This document shows, piece after piece, positions 1-8,031 of a stretch of DNA of 64,000 nt. How positions within the stretch are numbered: position 1 is the first letter of the stretch; each line of letters opens with the position of its first letter. The notes beneath the pieces were generated by a model. That model had not been told where the DNA came from and searched no databases. It saw only the letters and a list, made by a program, of their open reading frames with translations. Position numbers and translations under genes: made by a program. The DNA is from Paenibacillus shirakamiensis (GTDB lineage: Bacteria; Bacillota; Bacilli; Paenibacillales; Paenibacillaceae), in the NCBI RefSeq assembly GCF_017874255.1, contig NZ_JAGGLD010000001.1, positions 1,178,001 to 1,242,000 of the forward strand, in the 5' to 3' direction.

Positions 1-2
1 TT

Positions 3-341
3 TCGTTCTTCCTGATGATCTCTGCCGTTCTTTCATGGATTGGTCTAGCTGGTATGGCTATATTCATGTTGTTCTTATTCTTTGGCACACCTTTATTAAC
101 CACAGCGCCCGAGCTCTTATCCACATTTTATCAAGATTGGATCTTAACTTGGTTACCTATGAACTTTATGGTGAAAGGGTTGCGTGAAATCTTCTTCTTT
201 GGGCATGGTCTAAGTTTGAATCATGCTACCATCGTTCTAATTTGGATTGGTGTTGTTAGCTTTATTGTTTTAATGGCTTCATCATTCAAACGCAACGCAA
301 AATCCGAATTACTTGTTGAAATGCATTCCTTAGATTCATAA
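3..341 (+). CDS. C-terminal part of a YhgE/Pip-like membrane protein (cut by window edge)
   Basis: The reading frame is open to the left edge, so only the last 112 or so residues are visible. Two hydrophobic segments are seen: one near the start (VLSWIGLAGMAIFMLFLFFG) and one near the end (IVLIWIGVVSFIVLMASS). Between them lies a short loop with the motif PMNFMVKGLREI, which resembles the last extracytoplasmic loop and final membrane span of YhgE/Pip proteins (ABC-2-like membrane proteins; the best known is a phage infection protein). The protein would sit in the cytoplasmic membrane; substrate unknown. A strong hairpin follows the stop codon. The family call rests on the short C-terminus only and could be wrong. 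Confidence 0.55.
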   Translation, partial: SFFLMISAVLSWIGLAGMAIFMLFLFFGTPLLTTAPELLSTFYQDWILTWLPMNFMVKGLREIFFFGHGLSLNHATIVLIWIGVVSFIVLMASSFKRNAKSELLVEMHSLDS

Positions 342-344
342 TGT

Positions 345-378
345 ATAGGACACTCCTTGGAGTGTCCTATGTTTCTAT
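345..378 (+). terminator. Rho-independent terminator
   Basis: A 12-bp perfect stem (ATAGGACACTCC pairing with GGAGTGTCCTAT, 345-356 with 359-370) is followed by a moderately T-rich stretch. It lies 4 nt after the stop of the upstream gene and 50 nt from the end of the convergent P450 gene, so it may serve both. Confidence 0.75.
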
Positions 379-420
379 ATAATTTCCAGTATTCTTTTCA
401 TGAATATAGAAATAATCTGC

Positions 421-1623
421 TTATTCCCTTACAGAAAGCGGAATTTCTTTGACTCCTCGTACGATCATACCCGGTCTCCACTCCAAGTCATTCCTATCCA
501 CATCTAGCTTCATCAGCGGAAAGTGCTTCAAAAGACTACGAATTGCGATCTCTCCTTCAAGTCGGGCGAGCGGAGCACCTAGACACATGTGAATTCCTTT
601 TCCAAATGCTAGATGCGGACTCTTTTCTTTGGTGATATCGAATTCATTCGGGTGGTCGAACTCCATTGAATCGCGATTTGTAGAGCTAAGTGCAACAATG
701 ATCATCTCGCCTTTCTTGAACCTCGTTCCCCTAAAGTCAAAGTCCTCCCTAGCCCAGCGTGATGTACTAAATTCCACTGGACCGTTATATCGAAGTGATT
801 CTTCAATCGCCGAATGAATAAGTTCAGGTTGATTCCGAAGTAGCTCAAGCTGCTCAGGATGTTCGAGTAGTGCAAGGACCGTATTTCCTATCAGATTCAC
901 CGTTGTTTCATGACCTGCAATAATAAGCAGGGTTACCACCCCGTACAGTTCTCCCTCTGTTAATGTATCCCCATCTTCTTCGGATACAATCAACTGGCTG
1001 ATCAAATCTGATCCGGGAGTATCCCGCAATTTCTCAAACATAAATTTTAAATAGTGGATAAAATCTTTCATATGTTGCTGCATATCGTTAGCATATTCCC
1101 CATTCCTACCTTCAATTAAGGAGGTGGACCAGAGACGGAATTTATCTCGATCTTCAGCAGGCACACCTAGTATTTCGCAAATCACTATAATAGGAAGTGG
1201 AAAAGCGAACTCATCGATCAGATGAATATGCTCGCGTCCTTTAAGTTCTTTCAGAAGTTCATCCGTAATTTCTTGAATACGCCCTCTCATTTCCTCTACA
1301 AGTCTTGGCGTGAACGATTTCTGAACCAGTCCCCTTAACCTTTTGTGATCTGGCGGGTCGGAGAAGAGCATATTCTGCGTAAAGACGCTCTGGTGCTCGG
1401 AAATACCAGCTATCATCGATCTATCTTTAATTAACCTAGCTTCCTTGAATGCTTTAACGGCATCTTCATATCTAGTTACCATCCATCCTGATTGACCATC
1501 TGGGAACACACAGCGATACATGGGATTCGTCTCTCTTAAACCCGCATAAGTAGGAAAAGGATTCGTAGTAAATTCTTTCGTGAATAGAGAACTACCCTTA
1601 GATTCATGTGGATTTGAACTCAT
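421..1623 (-). CDS. Cytochrome P450 (class I bacterial type)
   Basis: Soluble heme monooxygenase of about 400 residues, the normal length for bacterial P450s. The I-helix oxygen-activation motif AGHETT is at about residues 236-241, the K-helix ExxR motif (ESLR) near 275, and the heme-binding loop FGKGIHMCLGAPLAR carries the axial cysteine at about 347. The overall pattern resembles the CYP107-type clade; the substrate cannot be read from sequence. An upstream ATG exists at 1641, but GGAG sits 8 nt before the ATG at 1623, which is the better start. No ferredoxin or ferredoxin reductase gene lies next to it, so redox partners must be elsewhere. A second P450 lies at 25292-26500. Confidence 0.9.
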   Translation of the reverse strand: MSSNPHESKGSSLFTKEFTTNPFPTYAGLRETNPMYRCVFPDGQSGWMVTRYEDAVKAFKEARLIKDRSMIAGISEHQSVFTQNMLFSDPPDHKRLRGLVQKSFTPRLVEEMRGRIQEITDELLKELKGREHIHLIDEFAFPLPIIVICEILGVPAEDRDKFRLWSTSLIEGRNGEYANDMQQHMKDFIHYLKFMFEKLRDTPGSDLISQLIVSEEDGDTLTEGELYGVVTLLIIAGHETTVNLIGNTVLALLEHPEQLELLRNQPELIHSAIEESLRYNGPVEFSTSRWAREDFDFRGTRFKKGEMIIVALSSTNRDSMEFDHPNEFDITKEKSPHLAFGKGIHMCLGAPLARLEGEIAIRSLLKHFPLMKLDVDRNDLEWRPGMIVRGVKEIPLSVRE

Positions 1624-1759
1624 GAGCCATTCTCCTTTCAAATTTTAACTAGATTTATACCAAAATATAGCATAATTAAGTTTGCAATAACAAATAACCC
1701 CGCACCAAATGCACAGGGTTAAGATCATTTAAAAGTGAACACTAGTGTTTAGTATTATT

Positions 1760-2299
1760 TCAATACAGATAACCTAACAAATCTAGGTCTGCCTCAGACC
1801 AATGTTTATTTCCTACTTCTTTTATCATAAGTTCTTCCATAACTTCTTGACCTATGCCCCTTGTCCTTTGAAGTTCCGTATCTATTTTCATCCAAGTACA
1901 TGTATTCCTTGAGGGCTTGTATCCATTTCTCAAATAAACTTCCTTGCAGTCTGCAAATAAAAGTACAAAGTCAATGTTACGTCCCAAGCAGAATTTATCT
2001 ACTTCCCGTAATAACGATGATCCTATTCCCCGAGATCGTATACTTTGGGATACACATAAATCAACGATGCCTACAACGGTCACAGGTTCCCCATCTAGAT
2101 TCATAATTCTGTAGTCTAGACCTAGATGTCCTATGAGGTAATCCTCTTCATTGAACGCAAGTATTCTCAAATGCGGCAGCTGTTTAAAATAATTTCTAGT
2201 CTTCGGATACACATCAGGAAAACTGAAATTCAATAATTCTTGAATTTCCGCTGATAATGCAGGGGTCAGATCATATTCCATCACGTTTTCTATTCTCAA
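1760..2299 (-). CDS. GNAT family N-acetyltransferase
   Basis: A 179-residue acetyl-CoA-dependent acetyltransferase. The core motif A with the R-S-R-G-I-G-S pyrophosphate-binding loop is at about residues 93-100, preceded by the beta strand VGIVDLCVS and followed by the helix SLLREVDKFC. The fold resembles AAC(2')-like and other small-molecule GNATs; the acceptor is unknown. Translation starts at TTG, supported by GGAG 7 nt upstream and the lack of a nearby ATG with a ribosome site. Directly upstream lies a fragment of another GNAT gene. Confidence 0.8.
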   Translation of the reverse strand: MRIENVMEYDLTPALSAEIQELLNFSFPDVYPKTRNYFKQLPHLRILAFNEEDYLIGHLGLDYRIMNLDGEPVTVVGIVDLCVSQSIRSRGIGSSLLREVDKFCLGRNIDFVLLFADCKEVYLRNGYKPSRNTCTWMKIDTELQRTRGIGQEVMEELMIKEVGNKHWSEADLDLLGYLY

Positions 2300-2313
2300 T
2301 CTAACTCTCCTAC

Positions 2314-2400
2314 CTAAAGTTCCTTTTGCACGAACTCTCTATATTTGGTAAATCCAGCTTTCTGGTAAAATGTATTGGCCAGTATGTGATAAAAGTTTAG
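2314..2400 (-). pseudogene. Remnant of a GNAT acetyltransferase C-terminus
   Basis: An open stretch on the minus strand encodes 28 residues ending in FYQKAGFTKYREFVQKEL and a stop. This is the typical last strand and helix of GNAT proteins (pattern F-Y-x-K-x-G-F). It begins after a stop codon, and an ATG with a good GGGAG site at about 2403 lies just upstream but in another frame. I read this as the tail of a decayed acetyltransferase gene, possibly related to the intact GNAT gene that follows. Confidence 0.55.
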
Positions 2401-2419
2401 TCATACTCCCTCCCTCAAG

Positions 2420-2842
2420 TTACTTATTATTCTCATCCGTTAACGGACTTGATGTCATCTGTACTAGATCCCATAGATTACCGTAAAGATCTTTGAACAC
2501 CGCTACTATACCGTAAGGCTGTTCCTTAGGTTCTCTTACAAATTCTATTCCTTTTGAGACCATCTCATGGTAATCCCTCCAGAAATCATCCGTGTTCAAA
2601 AATAGAAATACTCTACCCCCAGATTGATTGCCTATAAAAGATTGTTGTTCAGGTTTGGAAGCTCGAGCTAGTAATATGGACGTTCCAACGGAACCCGGCG
2701 GAGCTACAACTACCCAACGCTTGTCTTGCTCAGGTTGATACGTATCCTCGATGAGTGTGAAATTTAGTTTTTTAGTATAGAATTCAATGGCCTCGTCGTA
2801 TTCTTTCACGACAAGAGCAATATGCAGAAGAGATTGAACCAT
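2420..2842 (-). CDS. VOC (glyoxalase/bleomycin resistance) family protein
   Basis: A 140-residue single-domain VOC protein. The N-terminal strand LLHIALVVKEYDEAIEFY and the C-terminal DLYGNLWDLVQ match the paired beta-alpha-beta-beta-beta modules of the vicinal oxygen chelate fold. His7 in the first module is a probable metal ligand; the usual final Glu is replaced by Asp in LWDLVQ, so metal dependence is uncertain. Such proteins serve as isomerases, dioxygenases or drug-binding resistance proteins; substrate unknown. Start ATG at 2842 has AAGGAG 7 nt upstream. Confidence 0.75.
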   Translation of the reverse strand: MVQSLLHIALVVKEYDEAIEFYTKKLNFTLIEDTYQPEQDKRWVVVAPPGSVGTSILLARASKPEQQSFIGNQSGGRVFLFLNTDDFWRDYHEMVSKGIEFVREPKEQPYGIVAVFKDLYGNLWDLVQMTSSPLTDENNK

Positions 2843-3160
2843 ATGTAATTCTCCTTTTCGTTAGTTTATAGTCAACTAGCTGTTCATACTCATAAAGATC
2901 TAGCTACACGGAGTCCTAGAACCTCTATATAACAAATGGACGGCTATGGCGGCGCCATGTTCCTCCGAACCCTCTGACATCTTCAAAACTTCACACCCTT
3001 CTTTATACAACTTTATGCATTAATTTACAATTAAAATCCTTAAATTCCCTTTAAATACTAAAAAAACCCAATTAAATAGTACATATTTATCCATATACAC
3101 GCATAAAATTTTGTGATATTTTGAGATTGTAAGATAAATTATGGAAAAGGAAGTGTATTT
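2843..3160. other. Intergenic stretch with no gene seen
   Basis: This 318-base AT-rich gap separates divergent genes and must hold their promoters. It contains a short inverted repeat around 2945-2959 (ATGGC, GGC, GCCAT). I found no reading frame with a ribosome site and no convincing consensus promoter. Confidence 0.5.
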
Positions 3161-3469
3161 ATGAAGAAGAACCGTTTCGTAGCACTCATGCTTCTCTGTC
3201 TTGCATTGTTTATCGTAATTCCCCTCTCAGCATCAGCGGCAAGTACTGCACAGATTACAGGGCAAGGCCAGCTTACCGTTACAGCAAATTTCACTGGTTC
3301 TTCTTACGCAGAGCTCTACATCACTAATCAAAATGGCCAAGAAGTATATGACAAAATCTTCACTTCTGGCACTATTAATGCTACAATTCCTAACCTTCCT
3401 TATGGTACTTACAAAATCATCATTGGTGGACAAGCTATCTCTGTTTCAAATTTCCACTACAACTTCTAA
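3161..3469 (+). CDS. Small secreted protein of unknown function
   Basis: A 102-residue protein with a clear Sec signal peptide: KKNR, a hydrophobic core, then the cleavage site ASA-AS at about residue 27. The mature part of about 75 residues has no cysteine. It reads as alternating beta strands (LTVTANF, YAELYITNQ, TINATIPN, GTYKIIIGG), as in a small beta-sandwich. I do not recognise the family. The start has AAGGAAG 9 nt upstream, and a strong terminator follows within 30 nt, so this is a single-gene transcript. Confidence 0.75.
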   Translation: MKKNRFVALMLLCLALFIVIPLSASAASTAQITGQGQLTVTANFTGSSYAELYITNQNGQEVYDKIFTSGTINATIPNLPYGTYKIIIGGQAISVSNFHYNF

Positions 3470-3497
3470 ATTATATCAATACGTAGAGCATACACTT

Positions 3498-3527
3498 AAA
3501 GCCTCGATGTCGAGGCTTTTTTTATTT
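3498..3527 (+). terminator. Rho-independent terminator of the small secreted protein gene
   Basis: A 10-bp stem (AAAGCCTCGA and TCGAGGCTTT) with a 2-nt loop is followed by a run of T residues. Confidence 0.9.
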
Positions 3528-4049
3528 TGCACATGACAAGAAGTTATAGCTCTCTGCTAGAATTAATTGATCTCTATACGTCATAAATTTTGCTGCATAG
3601 TCGTAACTGTGTAGCACAGATGCATGCATTAACTCAACCGCCTTGTCCATGGTCATCCAGTGTATAGATAGTCCTAATGCTTGTTCCTGTTCGGTAAATC
3701 TAGGTTCATTACAGACACCCACAGTCTGTGCTATGTAACAATAAGAACGCTGCATAAAACAAGTCATACTCTTATGTTCCTCAATGTATCCTAATTCGTG
3801 TACAATATTTGCTTTATATCCTAGTTCTTCTTCGATCTCCCGTAAAAATGCTGCTTTAGGATGTTCCCCCTCTTCCATCCCTCCACCGGGCAACTTGTAT
3901 AGTTGTTATGTTGTCATATGAAGTAGAGCAAGGTTAGACTTGTCATCCATCACTACTCCTCTAGATCCATACCTAGAAACTTCCTTTACAAGAGCATTCT
4001 CTCCTTCAACCAGAATATCGACATCAGTTATTTGCTTGATTAATTTCAT
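3522..4049 (-). pseudogene. Nudix hydrolase interrupted by an in-frame TAA stop
   Basis: Reading from an ATG at 4049 (GGGGAG 11 nt upstream) gives one continuous frame of 176 codons with a single TAA at 3906-3908 (codon 48). The second part contains a full Nudix box: G-x5-E-x7-R-E-I-x-E-E-x-G-Y within GGGMEEGEHPKAAFLREIEE and onward, so the metal and diphosphate-binding helix is intact. The first part ends LALLHMTT, then stop, then QLYKLPGGG, where family members read straight through. A single base change, for instance AAA to TAA, would explain it. A TTG just before PGGG could allow restart, but that would lack the first beta strands. It is a recent pseudogene, a sequencing error or a readthrough case. 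Confidence 0.75.
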
Positions 4050-4234
4050 TTTGGCTTGAGCTCCCCTACTAGTTAAATGTAACTAAGGAAATTTATCATT
4101 TTCGGTAAGACATCAACATTTTTATTGTGAAATTATAGCATATAGCGACAAAAAATGAGCTGCTTCCCTAATCGGAAACAGCTCAAAGTTACGCTTTATT
4201 TCATAGTTACTTATCCATTCGACAACGTATTTAA

Positions 4235-6310
4235 TTAAATTAGACTGCGCTTAGCTACCAAGATATCTAGCGGTTTCAAAGACCCTATCCTTCTCAGATC
4301 AACCTCTGCATTCACAGCCGTCCAAGCTTCCCCAAGTGCTGGAATGATCTGATGCTTCTCCGTAAAGTTCTGAACAAATACATATTCTACGTATTCATTC
4401 GATCGTGTAGAGATAAATACCCCTTCTGGCATCTGAGCTTGCACAGGAGGATGAATGGAGAGTTGCTCTAGCAGATCTTGATACAAGTCCTGATAGAATT
4501 TCGGTTCGAATTGACTACCAATATAATACGTCTGGCCTTTCTTATAACGATGACGAGTCAGTACAGGACGGTCTGCATAGAAATTATCGGTATATACCAT
4601 TAAGATCTCGGCGCCGTGAAGATGCATCTGGTCACACAGCTTAGTGCAGGTGTACTGCCCAGCAAGATGCCGACCTTCCAGTTGGAGCGTAATTTCACCA
4701 CAATTGTGCTCATGTTCATATAATCCATCGATTTCTTCACTAATGACCCCTGCAATGTCGGTAAGTCCGTGAGGCGCATCCCCTAAAAATACGAGATCGT
4801 TCTCATTGACTATCCCGCTCCAGTAGGTCATAACTAGGGTGCCGCCCTTTTCTACAAAGCTTCTTAATTTAAGCTCGAATCCAGCGCGTTGCATATACAG
4901 CATGGGAGCAATAACAAGTTCGTATCCTTCTAATTCACATTCCATATCGACAAAATCAACCGTCACACCTTGCTGTAGGAAAGCTTGATAATGCAATTGA
5001 ACTTCTTCCTTATAGCCCATCCCCTTATTCCGGGGTCCCTCAGAGTCTTCAATTGCCCATTTGTTCTCCCAATCGTAGACGATGGCAACTTGTGCTACTT
5101 GATCGGTATTCGCTACTTCAGATAGCTCATGTAAGAGGGTTCCAAGTTCAGCAACTTCACGGAATACGCGGGTATTCGGGCTACCATTATGGGATACAAC
5201 GGCACCATGGAACTTCTCACTGGCCCCGCGGCTTTTACGCCATTGAAAATATTGAACGGAGTTAGAACCATGGGCTACAGCCTGCATAGAAGAAAGGATG
5301 TGCATGCCTGGCTTTTTCAGCTTGGAGACGCTCTGCCAGTTCGTACTACTTGGTGAACTTTCCATGAGTAAAAATGGCTGACGTTTAATCGACCGCATCA
5401 TATCGTGGAACATCGCGGTATCTATAGCAATCTCGCCATTGTCCTCCTTATGCCATGTGGGGTAGTTGTCCCAAGACACGATATCTATTGTTTGCTTGAA
5501 TTTGAAATAATTAAGTCCCTCAAAGTAATACATGAAATTAGTTGTCACTGGGATTGTAGGCTGGCTTGTCTTGACTGCTGCAATTTCATGTTGCATGAAA
5601 TTCAGCGTCTGATCTGTTACGAACCGCTTCCAATCCAGGTTCAGTCCATGCGTGCCTTGCTCGCCATGTGGAGCCGGTGATTCAATCTGTGACCAGTCCG
5701 TATATCGATGACTCCAGAACGTGGTCCACCACTGTGCATTCAGTTGATCTAGTGTCTCATACTTCTGCTGAAGCCATGTACGGAACGCGTCTTGACATAG
5801 GTCACAGTGGCAATCTCCCCCATATTCATTGGAGATATGCCACAATTGAACAGCTGGATGATTCGCATATCGTGCAGAGAGCTGCTGATTTATTTGTGCT
5901 ATTTTCTCTCGATAGATCGGAGAAGTATAACAGTGATTATGTCTAGCTCCGTATAAGTTGCGCTGACGATTTGGCCCTACTCTGAGCACTTCGGGATAGG
6001 ACTGCGCAAGCCATACAGGACGAGCGCCGGATGGGGTAGCTAAGAAAATAGAGATCCCATTTTCATGTAACTTATTTATCACTTGGTCCATCCAGTCCCA
6101 CTCGTACTTCCCTTCCTCTGGTTCTAACAAGCTCCATGAGAAAATGCCGATGGACATGACATTGCAGTTCGCCTGCTTCATAAGCAGTATATCTTGATCC
6201 AGTATTGTAGGGTCATGAAGCCACTGTTCAGGATTATAGTCCGCTCCGTGTAACAGATGATTGCTGAACCAGTCCATCTTATCCACATTCTTCATATCCA
6301 TCACTTCCAT
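4235..6310 (-). CDS. ganA: GH42 beta-galactosidase
   Basis: A cytoplasmic glycoside hydrolase family 42 enzyme of 691 residues, the usual length, closely resembling GanA of Bacillus subtilis, which cuts galacto-oligosaccharides from galactan. The acid/base Glu162 is in ISNEYGGD and the nucleophile Glu317 in LLMESSPS. The zinc-binding cysteine set is present (Cys127 and the CHCDLC cluster at 167-172). It is the last gene of a lipoprotein-permease-permease-hydrolase set in the order seen for ganS-ganP-ganQ-ganA. Three ATGs compete (6310, 6301, 6295); GGAAG lies 8 nt before the one at 6295, so the true protein may be five residues shorter. Confidence 0.93.
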   Translation of the reverse strand: MEVMDMKNVDKMDWFSNHLLHGADYNPEQWLHDPTILDQDILLMKQANCNVMSIGIFSWSLLEPEEGKYEWDWMDQVINKLHENGISIFLATPSGARPVWLAQSYPEVLRVGPNRQRNLYGARHNHCYTSPIYREKIAQINQQLSARYANHPAVQLWHISNEYGGDCHCDLCQDAFRTWLQQKYETLDQLNAQWWTTFWSHRYTDWSQIESPAPHGEQGTHGLNLDWKRFVTDQTLNFMQHEIAAVKTSQPTIPVTTNFMYYFEGLNYFKFKQTIDIVSWDNYPTWHKEDNGEIAIDTAMFHDMMRSIKRQPFLLMESSPSSTNWQSVSKLKKPGMHILSSMQAVAHGSNSVQYFQWRKSRGASEKFHGAVVSHNGSPNTRVFREVAELGTLLHELSEVANTDQVAQVAIVYDWENKWAIEDSEGPRNKGMGYKEEVQLHYQAFLQQGVTVDFVDMECELEGYELVIAPMLYMQRAGFELKLRSFVEKGGTLVMTYWSGIVNENDLVFLGDAPHGLTDIAGVISEEIDGLYEHEHNCGEITLQLEGRHLAGQYTCTKLCDQMHLHGAEILMVYTDNFYADRPVLTRHRYKKGQTYYIGSQFEPKFYQDLYQDLLEQLSIHPPVQAQMPEGVFISTRSNEYVEYVFVQNFTEKHQIIPALGEAWTAVNAEVDLRRIGSLKPLDILVAKRSLI

Positions 6311-6328
6311 ATATCAAAGTCTTATGCC

Positions 6329-7135
6329 CTATTTCACAGAGCCAAGCATCCCTTGTACGAATTGCTTTTGTAGCAAGAAGAAAATTACAACTGAAGGTAA
6401 TGTAGTTACAACAATAGCCACCATAATGATGCCGTAATCCGGATTGTACGATGAGGCCAAAGACGAGACAACTAACGGGAGCGTTTTTTTATCTTGAGTC
6501 TGTAAGGCGATTAGCGGCCACAAGAAGCTATTCCAATAATTCATGAACGTAATAATCGCTGCCGCAGCATACGTAGGCTTCATCGTGGGCACATATATCA
6601 GGGTGAATAATCGCCATTCATTTAAGCCATCCACCCGGCCTGCTTGAAGAAGTTCTCTTGGGAAGGACTTCGTGTTTTGCAAGAAAAAGAAGATCATAAA
6701 TGCCGTAGTAATCGATGGAAGTACAACTGCCGTAGGCGTATTCAGAAGTCCCATGTTGCTGAACATACGGAACAGCGGAATCATAACCGCAGCGAAAGGC
6801 ATCATCATGGAGAGCATGAGCAAGCCAAACAGACGACTTTTTGCTTTGGAATGATAAATTTCAAAACCATACCCCGCCATGGAGCTTAGGAATAGCGTGA
6901 TTATCGTTCCCACTACCGCAATAATAGTAGAATTATAGAAAGCTGCACCTAGATGGGTCATGCCCTGTAATTTATGAATATTGTCCATGAGCATGGAGCC
7001 AAATCCAAATTTCCCTTTCAAAATATCTGAGGACGTATTCGTCATCCCCATCAGCATCCATAAGAACGGAAATAAGGAGATGATGGAGGCTAAGATTAGA
7101 AAGGTATGCACCATAATTGGGGTAATTTTCTTCAT
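6329..7135 (-). CDS. Carbohydrate ABC transporter permease (MalG type)
   Basis: A 268-residue inner-membrane permease with about six membrane helices. The conserved cytoplasmic EAA loop is seen as AGRVDGLNEWRLFTLIYVPTM at about residue 165, where the ATPase docks. It overlaps the upstream permease gene by 4 nt, which suggests translational coupling, and ends 19 nt before the GH42 gene. It pairs with the next permease to form the channel for galacto-oligosaccharides. No ATPase gene is in the cluster, as is usual for CUT1 systems that share MsmX. Confidence 0.9.
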   Translation of the reverse strand: MKKITPIMVHTFLILASIISLFPFLWMLMGMTNTSSDILKGKFGFGSMLMDNIHKLQGMTHLGAAFYNSTIIAVVGTIITLFLSSMAGYGFEIYHSKAKSRLFGLLMLSMMMPFAAVMIPLFRMFSNMGLLNTPTAVVLPSITTAFMIFFFLQNTKSFPRELLQAGRVDGLNEWRLFTLIYVPTMKPTYAAAAIITFMNYWNSFLWPLIALQTQDKKTLPLVVSSLASSYNPDYGIIMVAIVVTTLPSVVIFFLLQKQFVQGMLGSVK

Positions 7136-8007
7136 CGTTTCTCCCCTCCAATCTTCAGCTGGAACAAGGCAAGTACAGCAACCATAATCACGATCGCATA
7201 GGACACCGTAGCGGCATAACCAAAGTTCGGCGTATAGACAAAGGATAGATTATAAATATATTGCGAAATCGTCATCGTTGCATTGCCGGGTCCGCCCTTA
7301 GTAATGTTCACGACCTCATCGAACAACTGTAACGTCCCGTTCGTCGAGATAATGGCGGTGAACAATATAATCGGTTTGAGCATCGGGATCGTAATGCCAA
7401 AGAACTGGCGGAACTTGGACGCTCCGTCCATGGATGCCGCTTCATAGATGCTTGGATCGATATTTTGCATGGCCGAGAGATAAAAGATCATATTGTAACC
7501 TGTCCAGCGCCATGTGATCGCTGCAATAATGACAACACGCGCCCAAGTGGGGTCCATTAGCCAGGCTACGGGCTCTGCAATCAGATGAATAGAGACCAGC
7601 ATTTTATTCAAGATGCCATCTACCGCAAAGATGCTTTTGAACAATACGGCATACGACACGAGTGATGTCACACAAGGCAGAAAGATTGCTGTTCGATAAA
7701 ATCCTTTGAATCGCAGCTTAGGATTATTCAGCAACTGGGCAATGACTAATCCAATGAGAAGCATGATGGGCACTTGGACAACTAGATATAATACCGTGTT
7801 GAATACCGCCTGCTTAAATATTGGATCGGACAATAATCGAATATAATTGTCGATACCTACATAGTGGTAGACGCTACCTTTACCCGATTGGAAGGATAAC
7901 AGTAGTGACTGGACCATCGGATAGAAGCTAAATAATAAGATTAATGCTGAAGGAATGGCAACGAATTGCCATCCGTTCAGCGAGATTTTGTTCCTTTTGC
8001 GGTCCAT
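7132..8007 (-). CDS. Carbohydrate ABC transporter permease (MalF/LacF type)
   Basis: A 291-residue permease with six predicted membrane spans. The EAA loop reads YEAASMDGASKFRQFFGITI at about residue 190. The N-terminal span follows a short cytoplasmic leader. ATG at 8007 has AGGTGT upstream. It lies 24 nt downstream of the binding protein gene and overlaps the next permease gene, so the three are one operon. The size is shorter than GanP of Bacillus subtilis, which has an N-terminal extension. Confidence 0.9.
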   Translation of the reverse strand: MDRKRNKISLNGWQFVAIPSALILLFSFYPMVQSLLLSFQSGKGSVYHYVGIDNYIRLLSDPIFKQAVFNTVLYLVVQVPIMLLIGLVIAQLLNNPKLRFKGFYRTAIFLPCVTSLVSYAVLFKSIFAVDGILNKMLVSIHLIAEPVAWLMDPTWARVVIIAAITWRWTGYNMIFYLSAMQNIDPSIYEAASMDGASKFRQFFGITIPMLKPIILFTAIISTNGTLQLFDEVVNITKGGPGNATMTISQYIYNLSFVYTPNFGYAATVSYAIVIMVAVLALFQLKIGGEKR

Positions 8008-8031
8008 AGTTTACACCTGCTAACTTTGTAT

